NCBI RefSeq assembly: GCF_027497215.1
Contig: NZ_CP114904.1
Location: 3,928,001-3,992,000 of the forward strand
Origin: Micromonospora sp. WMMD812
Lineage (GTDB): Bacteria > Actinomycetota > Actinomycetes > Mycobacteriales > Micromonosporaceae
DNA length: 64,000 nt
Reading direction: 5' to 3'
Part shown: positions 24,389-33,059 of the stretch, one piece after another
Layout: every line of letters begins with the position of its first letter
Numbering within the stretch: the first letter of the stretch is position 1
Notes under the pieces: model-generated
Databases searched by the model: none
The model's input: the letters and a program-made list of their open reading frames with translations, nothing else
What the model was told of the DNA's origin: nothing
Made by a program: the position numbers and the translations under genes

Positions 24389-25345
24389 TCAGGCCGCGCC
24401 GGGCCCCGCGTCGGCGGGGCGCTCGACCGCGGCCCACGGCTCCTTGCCCGGCGTCTGCGCCCCCGCCGGGCAGGTGCGCCGGTAGTCGCACCAGCCGCAC
24501 CGAGGGCTCGGCGTGGTCGGGAAGGCCTCGTCGGGATCTCGGCCGTCGGCGACCGCCCGCTCGGCGGCCATGATGTCGCGGGCCGTCTCCTCCGCGCGGT
24601 CGACCTGCCGGGCGAGCGACTCGACGGTGTGGTCGTGCCCGGCCACCGTGCCGGTCGGCAGGTGGTGCAGCTCGACCCGGCGGCACGGCCGGCGGAAGAC
24701 CCGCTCGGCCGCGTACGCGTAGAGGGCCAGGGCCTGCGAGCCGCGCGCGTCGTCGGCGTCCAGCCCGGTGCGGCCGGTCTTGTAGTCGACGATGACCAGC
24801 TCGGGACCGTCGGGCCCGGGGCGGGAGTCGATCCGGTCGGCCCGGCCGTTGAAGGCCAGCACCGCGGTCTTGACCGCCACCACCCGCTCGACGCCGAGCG
24901 GGTCGACCCCGGGCTCCAGCGTGTCGACGTAGGCCTCCAGCCAGCCGAGCGCCCGCCGATAGGCGGCCCGCTCCTGCTCGTCGTCGCGGTAGCCCTCGCG
25001 CACCCAGGTGCCCCGGAGCAGCCCGGCCAGCGCCTCCGGCCGGCGTCGCTCGGGGGACAGCGCATACCAGTTGCGCAGGGCGGTGTGCACGCTGGCGCCG
25101 AGCGAGTTGTGCGCCCAGGGCGGCCCCTTCTGCGGCGCCGGACGGTCGACGTAGGAGTAGCGGTAGCGGCGGGGGCAGTCGGCGTAGGCGCCGAGCTTGC
25201 TCGGCGTGCACACGAAGAGCCGCTCCGGCATGCCCTCGAAGCCGAGCTGCTCGGCCTGCCCGTCGCGGGGGCGCGGCGCCCGGCCCGCGGGGGACGGTCG
25301 GCCGGCTGGAGTGGGTCGTCGCACGCCTGCGATCCTGCCATCCAC
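24389..25345 (-). CDS. RecB-family (PD-(D/E)XK) exonuclease with Fe-S cluster motif
   Basis: The product (about 318 residues) is a lone nuclease of the Cas4/AddB-C-terminal type. It has SKLGAYADCPRRYRYSY near residue 50, FNGRADRID with the metal-binding Asp, ELVIVDYKTGR with the DxK motif near 190, and a C-terminal CGWCDYRRTC. The early Cys and the three late Cys give the C...CxxCxxxxxC pattern of a 4Fe-4S cluster. There is no helicase domain and no cas genes nearby, so it is a stand-alone repair-type nuclease as in other actinobacteria. GTG 25345 is chosen; ATG 25231 is the alternative. Confidence 0.85.
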   Translation of the reverse strand: MDGRIAGVRRPTPAGRPSPAGRAPRPRDGQAEQLGFEGMPERLFVCTPSKLGAYADCPRRYRYSYVDRPAPQKGPPWAHNSLGASVHTALRNWYALSPERRRPEALAGLLRGTWVREGYRDDEQERAAYRRALGWLEAYVDTLEPGVDPLGVERVVAVKTAVLAFNGRADRIDSRPGPDGPELVIVDYKTGRTGLDADDARGSQALALYAYAAERVFRRPCRRVELHHLPTGTVAGHDHTVESLARQVDRAEETARDIMAAERAVADGRDPDEAFPTTPSPRCGWCDYRRTCPAGAQTPGKEPWAAVERPADAGPGAA

Positions 25346-25368
25346 GTACGACAGCCGGCCCGGCGCGC

Positions 25369-25983
25369 TCAGTTCATGTTCACGTACTGCGTGACGAACG
25401 CGGCCACCGCGTCGGCGATGAGCTGCACGGCGATCGCCGCCAGCAGCAGGCCGGCGATGCGGGTCAGCACCTCGATCCCGCCCGGCCGCAGGATCTTGAC
25501 GATCCCGCCGGAGAAGCGCAACGCGATCCAGACCGCGATCATCACCGCGACGATCCCGGCGGCGATCGCGACGTAGTCGGTGGCGCCCTCGGCCTGCTGG
25601 ACGAAGAGCATCGTGGCCACGATCGCACCGGGGCCGGCGAGCAGGGGCGTGCCCAGCGGCACCAGCGCGACGTTCGACGTGGACGGCCCGCTCGGCTCGT
25701 CGCCCTTGCCGGTCAGCAGCTCCAGGGCGACCAGCACCAGCAGGAGACCACCGGCGGCCTGGAGCGCCGGCAGGTCCACGTGCAGGTACTCGAGCAGGGT
25801 CTGACCGGCGACCGCGAAGATCACGATCACACCGAGGGCCAGCGCGACCGCCTGCCACGCTGCCCGGTTGCGGTCACGCGCGGGCAGCGGGCCGGTCAGC
25901 GCGACGAAGATCGGCAGCATTCCCGGCGGGTCGGTGATCACCAGCAGGGTCACGAACACCTCGCCGAAGAGCTTCAGATCCAC
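25369..25983 (-). CDS. MarC family integral membrane protein
   Basis: The 204-residue protein has six helices and the MarC signatures VTLLVITDPPGMLPIFVAL near the N-terminus and PLGTPLLAGPGAIVATML in the middle. The E. coli member was once linked to multiple antibiotic resistance, but that link was withdrawn; the family role remains unclear. The start is GTG 25983. It is followed after 23 bases by the RecB-like nuclease gene on the same strand and may share its transcript. Confidence 0.92.
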   Translation of the reverse strand: MDLKLFGEVFVTLLVITDPPGMLPIFVALTGPLPARDRNRAAWQAVALALGVIVIFAVAGQTLLEYLHVDLPALQAAGGLLLVLVALELLTGKGDEPSGPSTSNVALVPLGTPLLAGPGAIVATMLFVQQAEGATDYVAIAAGIVAVMIAVWIALRFSGGIVKILRPGGIEVLTRIAGLLLAAIAVQLIADAVAAFVTQYVNMN

Positions 25984-26023
25984 CTGATCAACCTAACGGC
26001 GGCTCTGAGCGGCGATCCGGGGA

Positions 26024-26902
26024 TCAGCCGGAAGCGACGCCGGTCACCCCACTGGCCTCGGCGACGATCCGCTCGTACGCCTCGGTGGCGGTGGTGAACG
26101 CGCCGAGCCGGACGGTCTTGTGCGTGCCGTGGAAGTCGGACGAGCCGGTGACCAGCAGCCCCAGCTCGGCGGCGAGCGCGCGGACGTGCGCCCGCTCGTC
26201 CGGGGAGTGGTCCTCGTGGTCGGCCTCCAGCCCGGCGAGCCCGGCGGCGGCCAGCTCGGCGATCAACCCGCCCGGCACCACCCGGCCCCGGCGGGTGGCG
26301 CGCGGGTGGGCGAAGACCGGTACGCCGCCCGCCGCGCGGACCAGCCGGACCGCGTGGAACACGTCCAGGTCCTCCTTGGGCAGCCGGTAGCGTTCGCCCA
26401 GCCAATCCGGCCCGAAGGCCTCGCTGGTGCTGGTGACCAGGCCGACCCGGATCAGCGCCTGCGCGATGTGCGGCCGTCCCACCGTGCCGCCGGCCGCGCC
26501 CGCCAGGATCTCCGGCCAGCTGATGTCGACGCCGTCGGCCCGCAGCAGGTCCACGATCCGCTCGCCGCGCGCCTCCCGCGCGGCCCGCACCCGGGCCAGC
26601 TCGGCGACCAGCTCCGGGTGGTCCGGGTCGAAGAGGTACGCCAACAGGTGCAGTGGGACCGCCGGCTCCGCGCCGAACCACCGGCAGGAGAGTTCCGCGC
26701 CCCGGACCAGGCGGAGCCCCGGAGGCAGCGCGGTCAGCGCGGGCGCCCACCCGGCGGTGGTGTCGTGGTCGGTGATCGCCACCACGTCGAGCCCGGCGTC
26801 GGCGGCGGCGCGTACCAGCTCGGCCGGGCTCAGCGTGCCGTCGCTGGCCGTGGAGTGGGTGTGCAGGTCGATCCGGTCGGCCGGTCCGGTGGGCGGAATC
26901 AC
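26024..26902 (-). CDS. PHP-domain phosphoesterase
   Basis: The 292-residue polymerase-and-histidinol-phosphatase fold is seen in order: IDLHTHSTASDGT (motif I, HxH), VVAITDHDTT (motif II), RPHIAQAL (motif III region), VFAHPRA and GSSDFHGTHK (motif IV). The set matches RNase AM/YciV-like 3',5'-nucleoside bisphosphate phosphatases, which cut pAp to AMP; this specific reaction is inferred from domain type. It lies 40 bases upstream of marC on the same strand. Confidence 0.9.
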   Translation of the reverse strand: MIPPTGPADRIDLHTHSTASDGTLSPAELVRAAADAGLDVVAITDHDTTAGWAPALTALPPGLRLVRGAELSCRWFGAEPAVPLHLLAYLFDPDHPELVAELARVRAAREARGERIVDLLRADGVDISWPEILAGAAGGTVGRPHIAQALIRVGLVTSTSEAFGPDWLGERYRLPKEDLDVFHAVRLVRAAGGVPVFAHPRATRRGRVVPGGLIAELAAAGLAGLEADHEDHSPDERAHVRALAAELGLLVTGSSDFHGTHKTVRLGAFTTATEAYERIVAEASGVTGVASG

Positions 26903-26923
26903 CGCTCGGACGCTACCGGGCGC

Positions 26924-28189
26924 TCAGGAGCCGGTCACGACCACGGGAGGGTTCTTCGGGCCGGCGCCGGGCATCGGGGTCGCCGCCGCTCGCTTGCCGG
27001 CCATCACGTCGTCGACCCGTAGCCGCACCAGCTGGCCCGAGCCGTCCACGTACGCCGCCTCCTCCCCGGACGACCAGGTCACCGCACCGGTCACCGGCGG
27101 GCCGGCGGGTCGGGCCTGCGGGTCTTTGCCGATCCGGGAGAGGTCGACCAGCAGGGCGCTCGCCGTGCGCCCCTCCGTGCCGTTCACGAGCAGCCACCGC
27201 CCGTCCACGGAGACCGCGCCGAGCCCGTCGCGACTCAGCGTGGGCCCGCACCCGGTGCTCACCGGGGCCAGTTCGCGGCTCGGATCGAGCAGGCCCAGGC
27301 AGGGGCGGTCGGCGCTGCCGCCGGGGACCTGCGCGACCACCCGGCCGTCGGGCAGCACCCCGTACAGGTTCAGGCTGTCCCGGTCGCGGCCCTCGGCCAG
27401 CGGGCCCACGGCCGGACGCCACAGGGTGTGACCGGGCCGGGCCGGATCCGGCCGAACCAGTACGGCGTCCCCGAGGAAGCCGACCGGCACCGCCGTCGCC
27501 GGCGCGGGAGTCTTCACCGGCGAGATGAGCTGCGTGCCGACGATTCCGGCCGCGAACAGCTCGGCGCCGTCCCGCCAGGCCACCTGCCGCCCACCGGCCG
27601 CCACGGTGATCGCGTCCGCGCCGGCCAGCAACACCTGGGCGGCGCCGTCCGGAGACACGGCCCAGAGCGTGCGGCCCGCGGCCGTGGGCGCGCCGACCAC
27701 CATCCAGCCGGCGTTCTCGGGCAGCCGCTGGGCCCGGTCGGCGGGGCCGATCCCGGCCAGCGGCACCTGCTGCCCGTCGGTGGCGGCGAGGGCGTTTCCG
27801 ACGATCACGTCGACCCCGGACGGCGGCCGGTCGAGCTTCGGCGACTCCGACGACGGAAGCGGATCGGGTCGGCCGGAGGCATTCGGGTCGCCCAGCACCA
27901 CCGTCGGCTGGGTGGGCCGGCGCGGTTCGGCGCCGAGCTGGGCCATCCCGGTACTGACCGCCACCACCGCGACGGCGGCCATGGCCAGCCCGGTCAGGGT
28001 GCGCTGGCGCTGGATGCGCCGAGCCCGGCGGATGGCCAGACCCGCGGGGTCGGCGGCGAGCGGCCGGGGCATGGCGACCTGCCGGGAGAACGTCTCCCGC
28101 ACCGCCCGTTCCAGCTCGTCTTGCGTCACCTGGAATGGACGCGTCGGGGCGTCCGTCGGGTTGTCACTTCGACGCGGGTTCGCGCTCAC
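26924..28189 (-). CDS. Membrane-bound partner of the SigE-type sigma factor (beta-propeller-like)
   Basis: The 421-residue protein has a short cytoplasmic N-terminus (VTQDELERAVRETFSRQ), one membrane helix (LTGLAMAAVAVVAVSTGMAQL, about residues 62-82) and a large extracytoplasmic region of beta repeats (AGWMVVGAPTAAGRTLWAVSPDG, VPVGFLGDAVLV, AVSVDGRWLLVNG) that looks like a WD40/TolB-type propeller. It is co-translated with the ECF sigma gene (GTGA overlap, 28186-28189), the classic layout of a sigma factor with its membrane regulator. No zinc-type anti-sigma motif is present, so its action as anti-sigma factor is inferred from context alone. Confidence 0.75.
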   Translation of the reverse strand: MSANPRRSDNPTDAPTRPFQVTQDELERAVRETFSRQVAMPRPLAADPAGLAIRRARRIQRQRTLTGLAMAAVAVVAVSTGMAQLGAEPRRPTQPTVVLGDPNASGRPDPLPSSESPKLDRPPSGVDVIVGNALAATDGQQVPLAGIGPADRAQRLPENAGWMVVGAPTAAGRTLWAVSPDGAAQVLLAGADAITVAAGGRQVAWRDGAELFAAGIVGTQLISPVKTPAPATAVPVGFLGDAVLVRPDPARPGHTLWRPAVGPLAEGRDRDSLNLYGVLPDGRVVAQVPGGSADRPCLGLLDPSRELAPVSTGCGPTLSRDGLGAVSVDGRWLLVNGTEGRTASALLVDLSRIGKDPQARPAGPPVTGAVTWSSGEEAAYVDGSGQLVRLRVDDVMAGKRAAATPMPGAGPKNPPVVVTGS

Positions 28190-29028
28190 CGCTGCTCCCC
28201 GTGCGGGATGCCGGCCGGTACGACGGGCATCGGCGCGCCGCGGAGGGCGACGGCCGGGACCGGGACGTCCTCGGCGGGCGCGCCCGCCGGGTCCTTGGCC
28301 GGACGGATCACCGCCGGGGCGTCGGCGGGCTGGTCGCCACGCCCGGCCGTCGGCGCGGTGGCCTCCAGGCCGACGGTCGGGTCGAACGGGGGTGCGGCCG
28401 GCAGTACGGACGGCTCGGACGACCGCGCCACGGGGGCAGCGGACGGCGATCCCGAGGGCACGGCCGGCCGTAGCCGCCCCGGTCGCGGTGCCCGCACCGG
28501 CGCGGGCGTCGACTCGGCGGGCAGGTCGAGCGCGGCCTCGGCACCCATCCGCCGCCGCAGCGTGCCGAGCGCCCGGGAGGTCTGGCTCTTCACCGTGCCC
28601 GTCGAGATGCCGAGCAGCGCGGCGGTCTGCGCCTCCGACATGTCCTCGTAGAAGCGGAGCACCAGGACCGCCCGCTGCCGGGTGGGCAGGGCGCTCAGGT
28701 GCCGCCAGAGCACGTCGCGGTCGAGCTGCCGCTCGATCTCGTCGGCCGCAGGCAACTCCGGCAGCACCTCGGTGGGACGCTCGCCGTGCCAGCGACGTCG
28801 CCACCAACTGGTCGACGTGTTCACCATCACACGCCGGGCGTACGGCTCGATCGCCTCGATCCCACCGAGCCGCTTCCAGGCGAGGTAGGTCTTGGTGAGC
28901 GCGGTCTGGAGCAGGTCCTCAGCGGTGGGCCAGTCGCCGGTCAGCAGGTAGGCGGTGCGCAGCAGGGCTCCGGAGCGGGCCGCGACGAACTCGCGGAACT
29001 CCTCCTCCAGCGGATCCCTGCTCGCCAC
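28186..29028 (-). CDS. SigE-family ECF sigma factor with long C-terminal extension
   Basis: Region 2 (FREFVAARSGALLRTAYLLTGDWPTAEDLLQTALTKTYLAW) and region 4 (LPTRQRAVLVLRFYEDMSEAQTAALLGISTGTVKSQTSRAL) mark an ECF sigma factor of the SigE family common in actinobacteria. After region 4 there is an unusual tail of about 110 Ala/Pro-rich residues (PSGSPSAAPVARSS...). The usual length of the family is near 170, so the 280 residues here reflect that tail. GGAGG precedes GTG 29028 by six bases. It overlaps the gene for its membrane partner by four bases. Confidence 0.9.
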   Translation of the reverse strand: MASRDPLEEEFREFVAARSGALLRTAYLLTGDWPTAEDLLQTALTKTYLAWKRLGGIEAIEPYARRVMVNTSTSWWRRRWHGERPTEVLPELPAADEIERQLDRDVLWRHLSALPTRQRAVLVLRFYEDMSEAQTAALLGISTGTVKSQTSRALGTLRRRMGAEAALDLPAESTPAPVRAPRPGRLRPAVPSGSPSAAPVARSSEPSVLPAAPPFDPTVGLEATAPTAGRGDQPADAPAVIRPAKDPAGAPAEDVPVPAVALRGAPMPVVPAGIPHGEQR

Positions 29029-29131
29029 CGCTCACCTCCATGACCTGGCCGTCCTGGCAGGCTGCCATGACCGAGGTGCCCAGGTCGACGGCAAAAGGTG
29101 CTCATTTCATCGGTTGTTCGGACCGAAACGG

Positions 29132-30007
29132 TCAAGCGCCGTCATCCGCCTTGGCCTCGTCCTGCTCCTTGCCCAACCGGGCCTCGACCGCCTGCGGCTC
29201 GTACATCTCTTCCACCACACGCAGGTAGAGCTCGTTCGGGTTGGGTAGGTTCTTGATCTCGCGGAGCGCCTGCTCCTGGCCGGCCGACTCGAGCACGAAC
29301 GTGCCGTAGTTGAGGGCCCGGCCGCTCGGGGTCTGCTCGTACTTCATGTCGGTGACCCGGACCAGCGGCATCATGGCCACCCGGCGGGTGATGATTCCGT
29401 TGACCACCATCACCCGCTTGTTGGTGAGGATGAAGCGGTCGTACCACCAGTCGGCGACCTTCCACGCCACCCAGCCCATCACGGCGAACCACAGCAGCAC
29501 CGCGACCGTGGTGAGCGCGCCCACGTCCTGGCCGGCGAGGAAGCCGGAGAGGTAGCCGAGCACGAAGGTCGCCGCGATCCCGATGAGGATCGGGGTGGCG
29601 AGGTGGATCCAGTGCCGCTTCCACTCCCCGCGGTAGCGCTCGGTGGGGAAGAGGTAGCGGGCCACCAGTGAGCTGGGCTCGTCCTCCAGCGGCAGCACCC
29701 GCCGGGGCGTGTTTCCCGCGGCGTCGGCGCGCAGACCGGCCAACTCGTCCTCGGAGATCGCCGGCGGCTGGTAGCCGGCCTCCGGGTCGCGGATCCAGGA
29801 CCGCCCGGAGCGGCCCTCGCCGGCGTAGCCGGGCCCGTCGCCGTAGCCGACGTCGTCCGAAAGGGAGGGACCGTCGGAGAGACCCGGGCCGGAGCCGTAG
29901 CCGGGACCCTCCTCCGGGGGAACCCGGGGGATGGGCTCGGTGTCACGTTCCCGGCGTTCCCGATCGGGGTCGTCGGGGTCGAACGGTGGACCGGCGGGGC
30001 TGCCCAT
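29132..30007 (-). CDS. Bacterial PH-domain membrane protein
   Basis: The 291-residue protein has a disordered acidic and Gly/Pro-rich N-terminal 100 residues (PGYGSGPGLSDGPSLSDD...), then RYLFPTERYRGEWKRHW and two membrane helices (LATPILIGIAATFVLGYLSGF and LTTVAVLLWFAVMGWVAW). A bacterial pleckstrin-homology-like domain (DRFILTNKRVMVVNGIITRRVAMMPLVRVTDMKYEQ) follows and ends in a charged tail. The order 2 TM-PH is typical of YdbT/YdbS-like proteins whose role is unknown. It lies 100 bases upstream of the sigma gene on the same strand. Confidence 0.85.
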   Translation of the reverse strand: MGSPAGPPFDPDDPDRERRERDTEPIPRVPPEEGPGYGSGPGLSDGPSLSDDVGYGDGPGYAGEGRSGRSWIRDPEAGYQPPAISEDELAGLRADAAGNTPRRVLPLEDEPSSLVARYLFPTERYRGEWKRHWIHLATPILIGIAATFVLGYLSGFLAGQDVGALTTVAVLLWFAVMGWVAWKVADWWYDRFILTNKRVMVVNGIITRRVAMMPLVRVTDMKYEQTPSGRALNYGTFVLESAGQEQALREIKNLPNPNELYLRVVEEMYEPQAVEARLGKEQDEAKADDGA

Positions 30008-30013
30008 GGGCGG

Positions 30014-30172
30014 TCAGGCGACGAGGCTGGTGAAGAAGTCGCCGAAGCCCTGGGCGATGTCCATGATCCCGCCGCCGAGCGACTTGAACACGTCCGCGGC
30101 GGAGTTCGGCCGGTAGGCGACGAAGAAGATCAAGAATGCGATACCGGCCCAGGTGAGGACCTTCTTGACCAT
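30014..30172 (-). CDS. 52-residue membrane miniprotein
   Basis: A short gene not tied to any family I know. The product starts MVKKVLTWAGIAFLIFFVAY, a single membrane helix, followed by RPNSAADVFKSLGG and an amphipathic IMDIAQGFGDFFTSLVA end. GAGAGGA lies nine bases before the ATG, and third positions are almost all G or C. It stops six bases before the PH-domain protein gene begins, so the two are probably co-translated and could form a complex. Confidence 0.75.
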   Translation of the reverse strand: MVKKVLTWAGIAFLIFFVAYRPNSAADVFKSLGGGIMDIAQGFGDFFTSLVA

Positions 30173-30288
30173 GGCGGGCCATCCTCTCGCGCGGCGCCGG
30201 GTCCCATTACCGCAGCGGCACCCAGAGTATCAGTGTGGTGTCGTACAGTGAATATCTGCGTCCGTTCTCCGCCATTCCGGGACGGTTG

Positions 30289-30987
30289 TCAAGCCTTCCC
30301 GTGCAGGTACGGAGACGGTGCGCCGTACACGAGTTCGGGCGGTGTCCACTCGGTCAGGTCGTGCAGCACGACGTCCTCCGCGAGCAGATGCCCCGCACTC
30401 GCCGGCCAGGCTATCGCATGCAGCCACATTCCCCGAGCCTCGCCGGCGTACGCGCTTCGATCCATCGGCGAATGCACCAGCCACAGTGGAGTAGGGTGTC
30501 CGGCCACCCGGATCCGGGCCTGGCCGACGTGCTCGGGGTGGCCCGGGCCGGGGTCGGTCAACGCCTCCGCGAGCTGCGGTCCGGGGTCCGGCCCCGCCAT
30601 CCCGGCGAGCCGGGTGCCCAGGCCGACGCCCGGCTCCTCGGCGACGAAGACCAGGTCGGCCGGGCCGCCGCCGAGCGGCGCCGGGCCCGCGCAGGCGACC
30701 GCGGTGGCCCGTACGCCGGTGCGGTCGTCACCGGCGTACGCCACGCCGGTCATCGTCCAGCCCGGCGGCAGCGGCCACGGGCACCAGAGCGGCGCGGCCG
30801 CCCGCCGTGGCGGGTCCGCGGCCGCCACGACGCGCTCCACCACGCTGGCCACGATCTCGGCTCCGATGTGCTCCGGCACGTGCAATGGCGCCACCGGCCC
30901 GCACCGCACGCACCGCGATTCGCTGTGCATGAGGTCCGGTGACCGGACCGGGCCCCCGCATCTGGGACAACTCACCGCGACACTCAC
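30289..30987 (-). CDS. Conserved zinc-ribbon protein of unknown function
   Basis: The 232-residue product opens with SCPRCGGPV and then SRCVRCGPVAPLH, giving two CxxC pairs of a zinc ribbon at residues 7-35. The rest is an alpha/beta domain with WPLPPGWTMTGVAYAGDD, DLVFVAEEPGVGLG and LVHSPMDRSAYAGEARGMWLHAIAWP. I know this arrangement only as an actinobacterial uncharacterised family. GTG 30987 (VSVAVSCPRC) follows GGTGGGGAT. It lies alone on the minus strand, 130 bases below the RNA methyltransferase gene. Confidence 0.75.
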   Translation of the reverse strand: MSVAVSCPRCGGPVRSPDLMHSESRCVRCGPVAPLHVPEHIGAEIVASVVERVVAAADPPRRAAAPLWCPWPLPPGWTMTGVAYAGDDRTGVRATAVACAGPAPLGGGPADLVFVAEEPGVGLGTRLAGMAGPDPGPQLAEALTDPGPGHPEHVGQARIRVAGHPTPLWLVHSPMDRSAYAGEARGMWLHAIAWPASAGHLLAEDVVLHDLTEWTPPELVYGAPSPYLHGKA

Positions 30988-31117
30988 ATCCCCACCGTCA
31001 CCCCGCGGGGCGGGGCCGTCAAGCGGAGCGGAGGTTTCCGTGCCGGGTCCGCCACGATCCGGTGGCGGTCGATCGTGGCGCCCGGGGCGGAGCGCCGGGC
31101 CACTGATCCGCTGAGGG

Positions 31118-31747
31118 TCAGTCCGGCGGCGGGCCGGCGTGCGCCCGGATCCACGCGTGCATGGCGATGCCGCTGGCCACGCCGGCGTTGATCGAACGGG
31201 TGGAGCCGTACTGGGCGATGGAGAAGAGTTGGTCGCAGGCGGCACGCGCCGGAGCCGACAGGCCGGGCCCCTCCTGGCCGAAGAGCAGCACGCAGCGCCG
31301 CGGCAGGGTCGTGGTCTCCATCGGACGCGAGCCGGGCAGGTTGTCGATGCCGACGATCGGCACATCGTGTCCGACCGCCCAGGCCACGAACTCCTCGATC
31401 GTCTCGTGGTGCCGGACGTGCTGGTAGCGGTCGGTCACCATGGCGCCGCGCCGGTTCCACCGCCGCCGCCCCACGATGTGCACCTCGGCGGCGAGGAACG
31501 CGTTCGCGTTGCGGACCACCGTGCCGATGTTGAAGTCGTGCTGCCAGTTCTCGATCGCCACGTGGAAGTCGTGCCGACGCCGGTCCAGGTCGGCGACGAC
31601 CGCCTCCCGCCGCCAGTAGCGGTAGCGGTCGACCACGTTGCGCCGGTCCCCCTCGGCGAGCAGCTCGGGGTCGTATCGCGGGTCGTCCGGCGGGTCGCCC
31701 GGCCAGGGGCCCACGCCGACGTCGAGCTGGTCACCGGTCACGGTCAC
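31118..31747 (-). CDS. SpoU/TrmH-family RNA 2'-O-methyltransferase
   Basis: The SPOUT methyltransferase uses S-adenosylmethionine to methylate a ribose 2'-OH in tRNA or rRNA. All three motifs are visible in the 209 residues: NIGTVVRNANAFLA with Asn and Arg (motif 1), VLLFGQEGPGLS (motif 2) and QYGSTRSINAGVASGIAMH (motif 3). There is no N-terminal L30e-like substrate-binding domain; the first 60 residues are short and charged. The substrate is not evident. The start is a GTG at 31747. Confidence 0.92.
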   Translation of the reverse strand: MTVTGDQLDVGVGPWPGDPPDDPRYDPELLAEGDRRNVVDRYRYWRREAVVADLDRRRHDFHVAIENWQHDFNIGTVVRNANAFLAAEVHIVGRRRWNRRGAMVTDRYQHVRHHETIEEFVAWAVGHDVPIVGIDNLPGSRPMETTTLPRRCVLLFGQEGPGLSAPARAACDQLFSIAQYGSTRSINAGVASGIAMHAWIRAHAGPPPD

Positions 31748-31816
31748 CAGAGGGTACGGACCGCGCGGCCACCGGACGAGGCCGCCCCGCCCGTCGACGG
31801 CCGCGGCGGACGCCGG

Positions 31817-32332
31817 TCAGCGCAGGCCCAGCGCGTCGCCGAGCCGGTCGAGGAAGCGCCGGTCGGCCGGGGCGGGCCCGTCGCCCACGACGCGCACCCG
31901 GCCGGTGGGCACCGCCCGGCAGACGCGGGCCGCGACCGACTGCACCCACTGGCGGTACGCCGCCGAGTCGGCGGGGTCGGCCCGACGGTCGAGGACCCGG
32001 ACCGCCGCCCGGCAGGCCGCGAGCAGGTCCACCAGGTCGGTGTTGCCGTCGTCGCCCGCCGGCCCGCCGTCGTGCCGCGCGTAGATCGCGGAGACCACGG
32101 CGCGGACCAGGTCGCTGTCGAAGGACCGGCCGGCGGCGACCGCGTCCAGGCCGGCGAGCCCCTCGGCGACGCCCCGGCGGGGCCGGCCGGGGCCGGGCGC
32201 GGCGGAGACCACGATGACCCGGCCGGGCAGGCTGGTGAGCAGGTCCCACTCGGCGGCGGAGTAGACGGCGGTGGTCAGCGGTGCGGCGCGGCGGCCGGCA
32301 GAGGGCGGCTCTCCGGCGACGGAGTGGCTCAT
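31817..32332 (-). CDS. Uncharacterised actinobacterial protein
   Basis: The 171-residue product has no signal or membrane helix. It contains VYSAAEWDLLTSLPGRVIVVSAAP near the N-terminus, an alpha-helical centre (LDAVAAGRSFDSDLVRAVVSAIYARHD, LVDLLAACRAAVRVL) and the end RVRVVGDGPAPADRRFLDRLGDALGL. This suggests a helical bundle, but I do not recognise the family. The start is ATG 32332 (MSHSVAGEPP); upstream of it the frame overlaps a terminator-like hairpin. It lies 69 bases upstream of the methyltransferase gene. Confidence 0.7.
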   Translation of the reverse strand: MSHSVAGEPPSAGRRAAPLTTAVYSAAEWDLLTSLPGRVIVVSAAPGPGRPRRGVAEGLAGLDAVAAGRSFDSDLVRAVVSAIYARHDGGPAGDDGNTDLVDLLAACRAAVRVLDRRADPADSAAYRQWVQSVAARVCRAVPTGRVRVVGDGPAPADRRFLDRLGDALGLR

Positions 32333-32382
32333 GGGGACCTCCGGCGCCAGCATATGCACCCGGATCGCGAAAAGGGCCCCAT

Positions 32383-32401
32383 CCCGCCGCAACACGGCGG
32401 G
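32383..32401 (-). terminator. Hairpin downstream of the MaoC gene
   Basis: CCCGCCG (32383-32389) pairs with CGGCGGG (32395-32401) around a 5-nt loop. On the minus strand it is followed by ATGGGGCCCTTTTC. It begins about 80 bases after the MaoC gene stop and precedes the next minus-strand gene. Confidence 0.5.
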
Positions 32402-32480
32402 GCGGAGCCCGACACTCGCCGACGGCTGCCCCGGCGGTCCGGCGCCACCGACCCGGCGGCCCCGAGGGGCCGCTCCTCGG

Positions 32481-32996
32481 TCAGCGCGGCTCGGGGAAGC
32501 TGGGCCGCTCCGGATCCACGCCCTCGGGGACGCCCGCGGCCGCGTACTCCCGCTTGGGAACCATGACCCGGCGGCGGAAGACGCAGACCATCGTGCCGTC
32601 CTGGTTGTAGCCGCGGGTCTCCACCGACACCACGCCCCGGTCCGGCTTGGAGGCCGACTCCCGCTTGTCCAGCACCGTGGTCTCGCCGTAGATCGTGTCG
32701 CCGTGGAAGGTGGGGGCGACGTGCCGGAGGGACTCGACCTCCAGGTTGGCGATCGCCTTGCCGCTCACGTCGGGGACGGACATGCCGAGCACCAACGAGT
32801 AGATGTAGTTGCCGACCACGACGTTGCGCTTGAACTGGCTCGCCGACTCGGCGTAGTGGGCGTCCATGTGCAGCGGGTGGTGGTTCATGGTGAGCAGGCA
32901 GAAGAGGTGGTCGTCGTACTCGGTGACGGTCTTGCCCGGCCAGTGGCGGTAGACCGCGCCGACCTCGAACTCCTCGTAGTAGCGGCCGAACTGCAT
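32481..32996 (-). CDS. MaoC-like enoyl/mesaconyl-CoA hydratase
   Basis: The 171-residue single hot-dog hydratase has the MaoC/R-hydratase active-site motif TMNHHPLHMDAHYA, where Asn and His of N-x-x-P-x-H-x-D are catalytic, near residues 36-49. It also has GNYIYSLVLGMSVPDVSGKAIANLE and LRHVAPTFHGDTIYGETTVLDK. From memory it is very close to the hydratase in the Streptomyces ethylmalonyl-CoA pathway cluster, where it would hydrate mesaconyl-CoA. In this window the acyl-CoA dehydrogenase (51.5 kb) and CitE-like lyase (55 kb) genes of that set are also present but far away. A 20-bp palindrome upstream (33040-33059) may control it. Confidence 0.82.
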   Translation of the reverse strand: MQFGRYYEEFEVGAVYRHWPGKTVTEYDDHLFCLLTMNHHPLHMDAHYAESASQFKRNVVVGNYIYSLVLGMSVPDVSGKAIANLEVESLRHVAPTFHGDTIYGETTVLDKRESASKPDRGVVSVETRGYNQDGTMVCVFRRRVMVPKREYAAAGVPEGVDPERPSFPEPR

Positions 32997-33039
32997 CCTT
33001 GTCCCCTTCGACGGGCGGCGATGGAGTTCGGCACAGCAT

Positions 33040-33059
33040 GCCTTATCGAGGGTTAAGGC
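33040..33059. promoter_or_regulatory. Palindrome upstream of the MaoC gene
   Basis: GCCTTA-N8-TAAGGC lies 44 bases upstream of the hydratase start (32996), in the likely promoter position. It could be a repressor operator; no regulator gene is adjacent. Confidence 0.45.

Noticed and set aside
24389..25345. The RecB-like nuclease as Cas4 of a CRISPR system
   Set aside because: It has the Fe-S nuclease motifs, but no repeats or other cas genes are near, and the same stand-alone form is common in actinobacteria.
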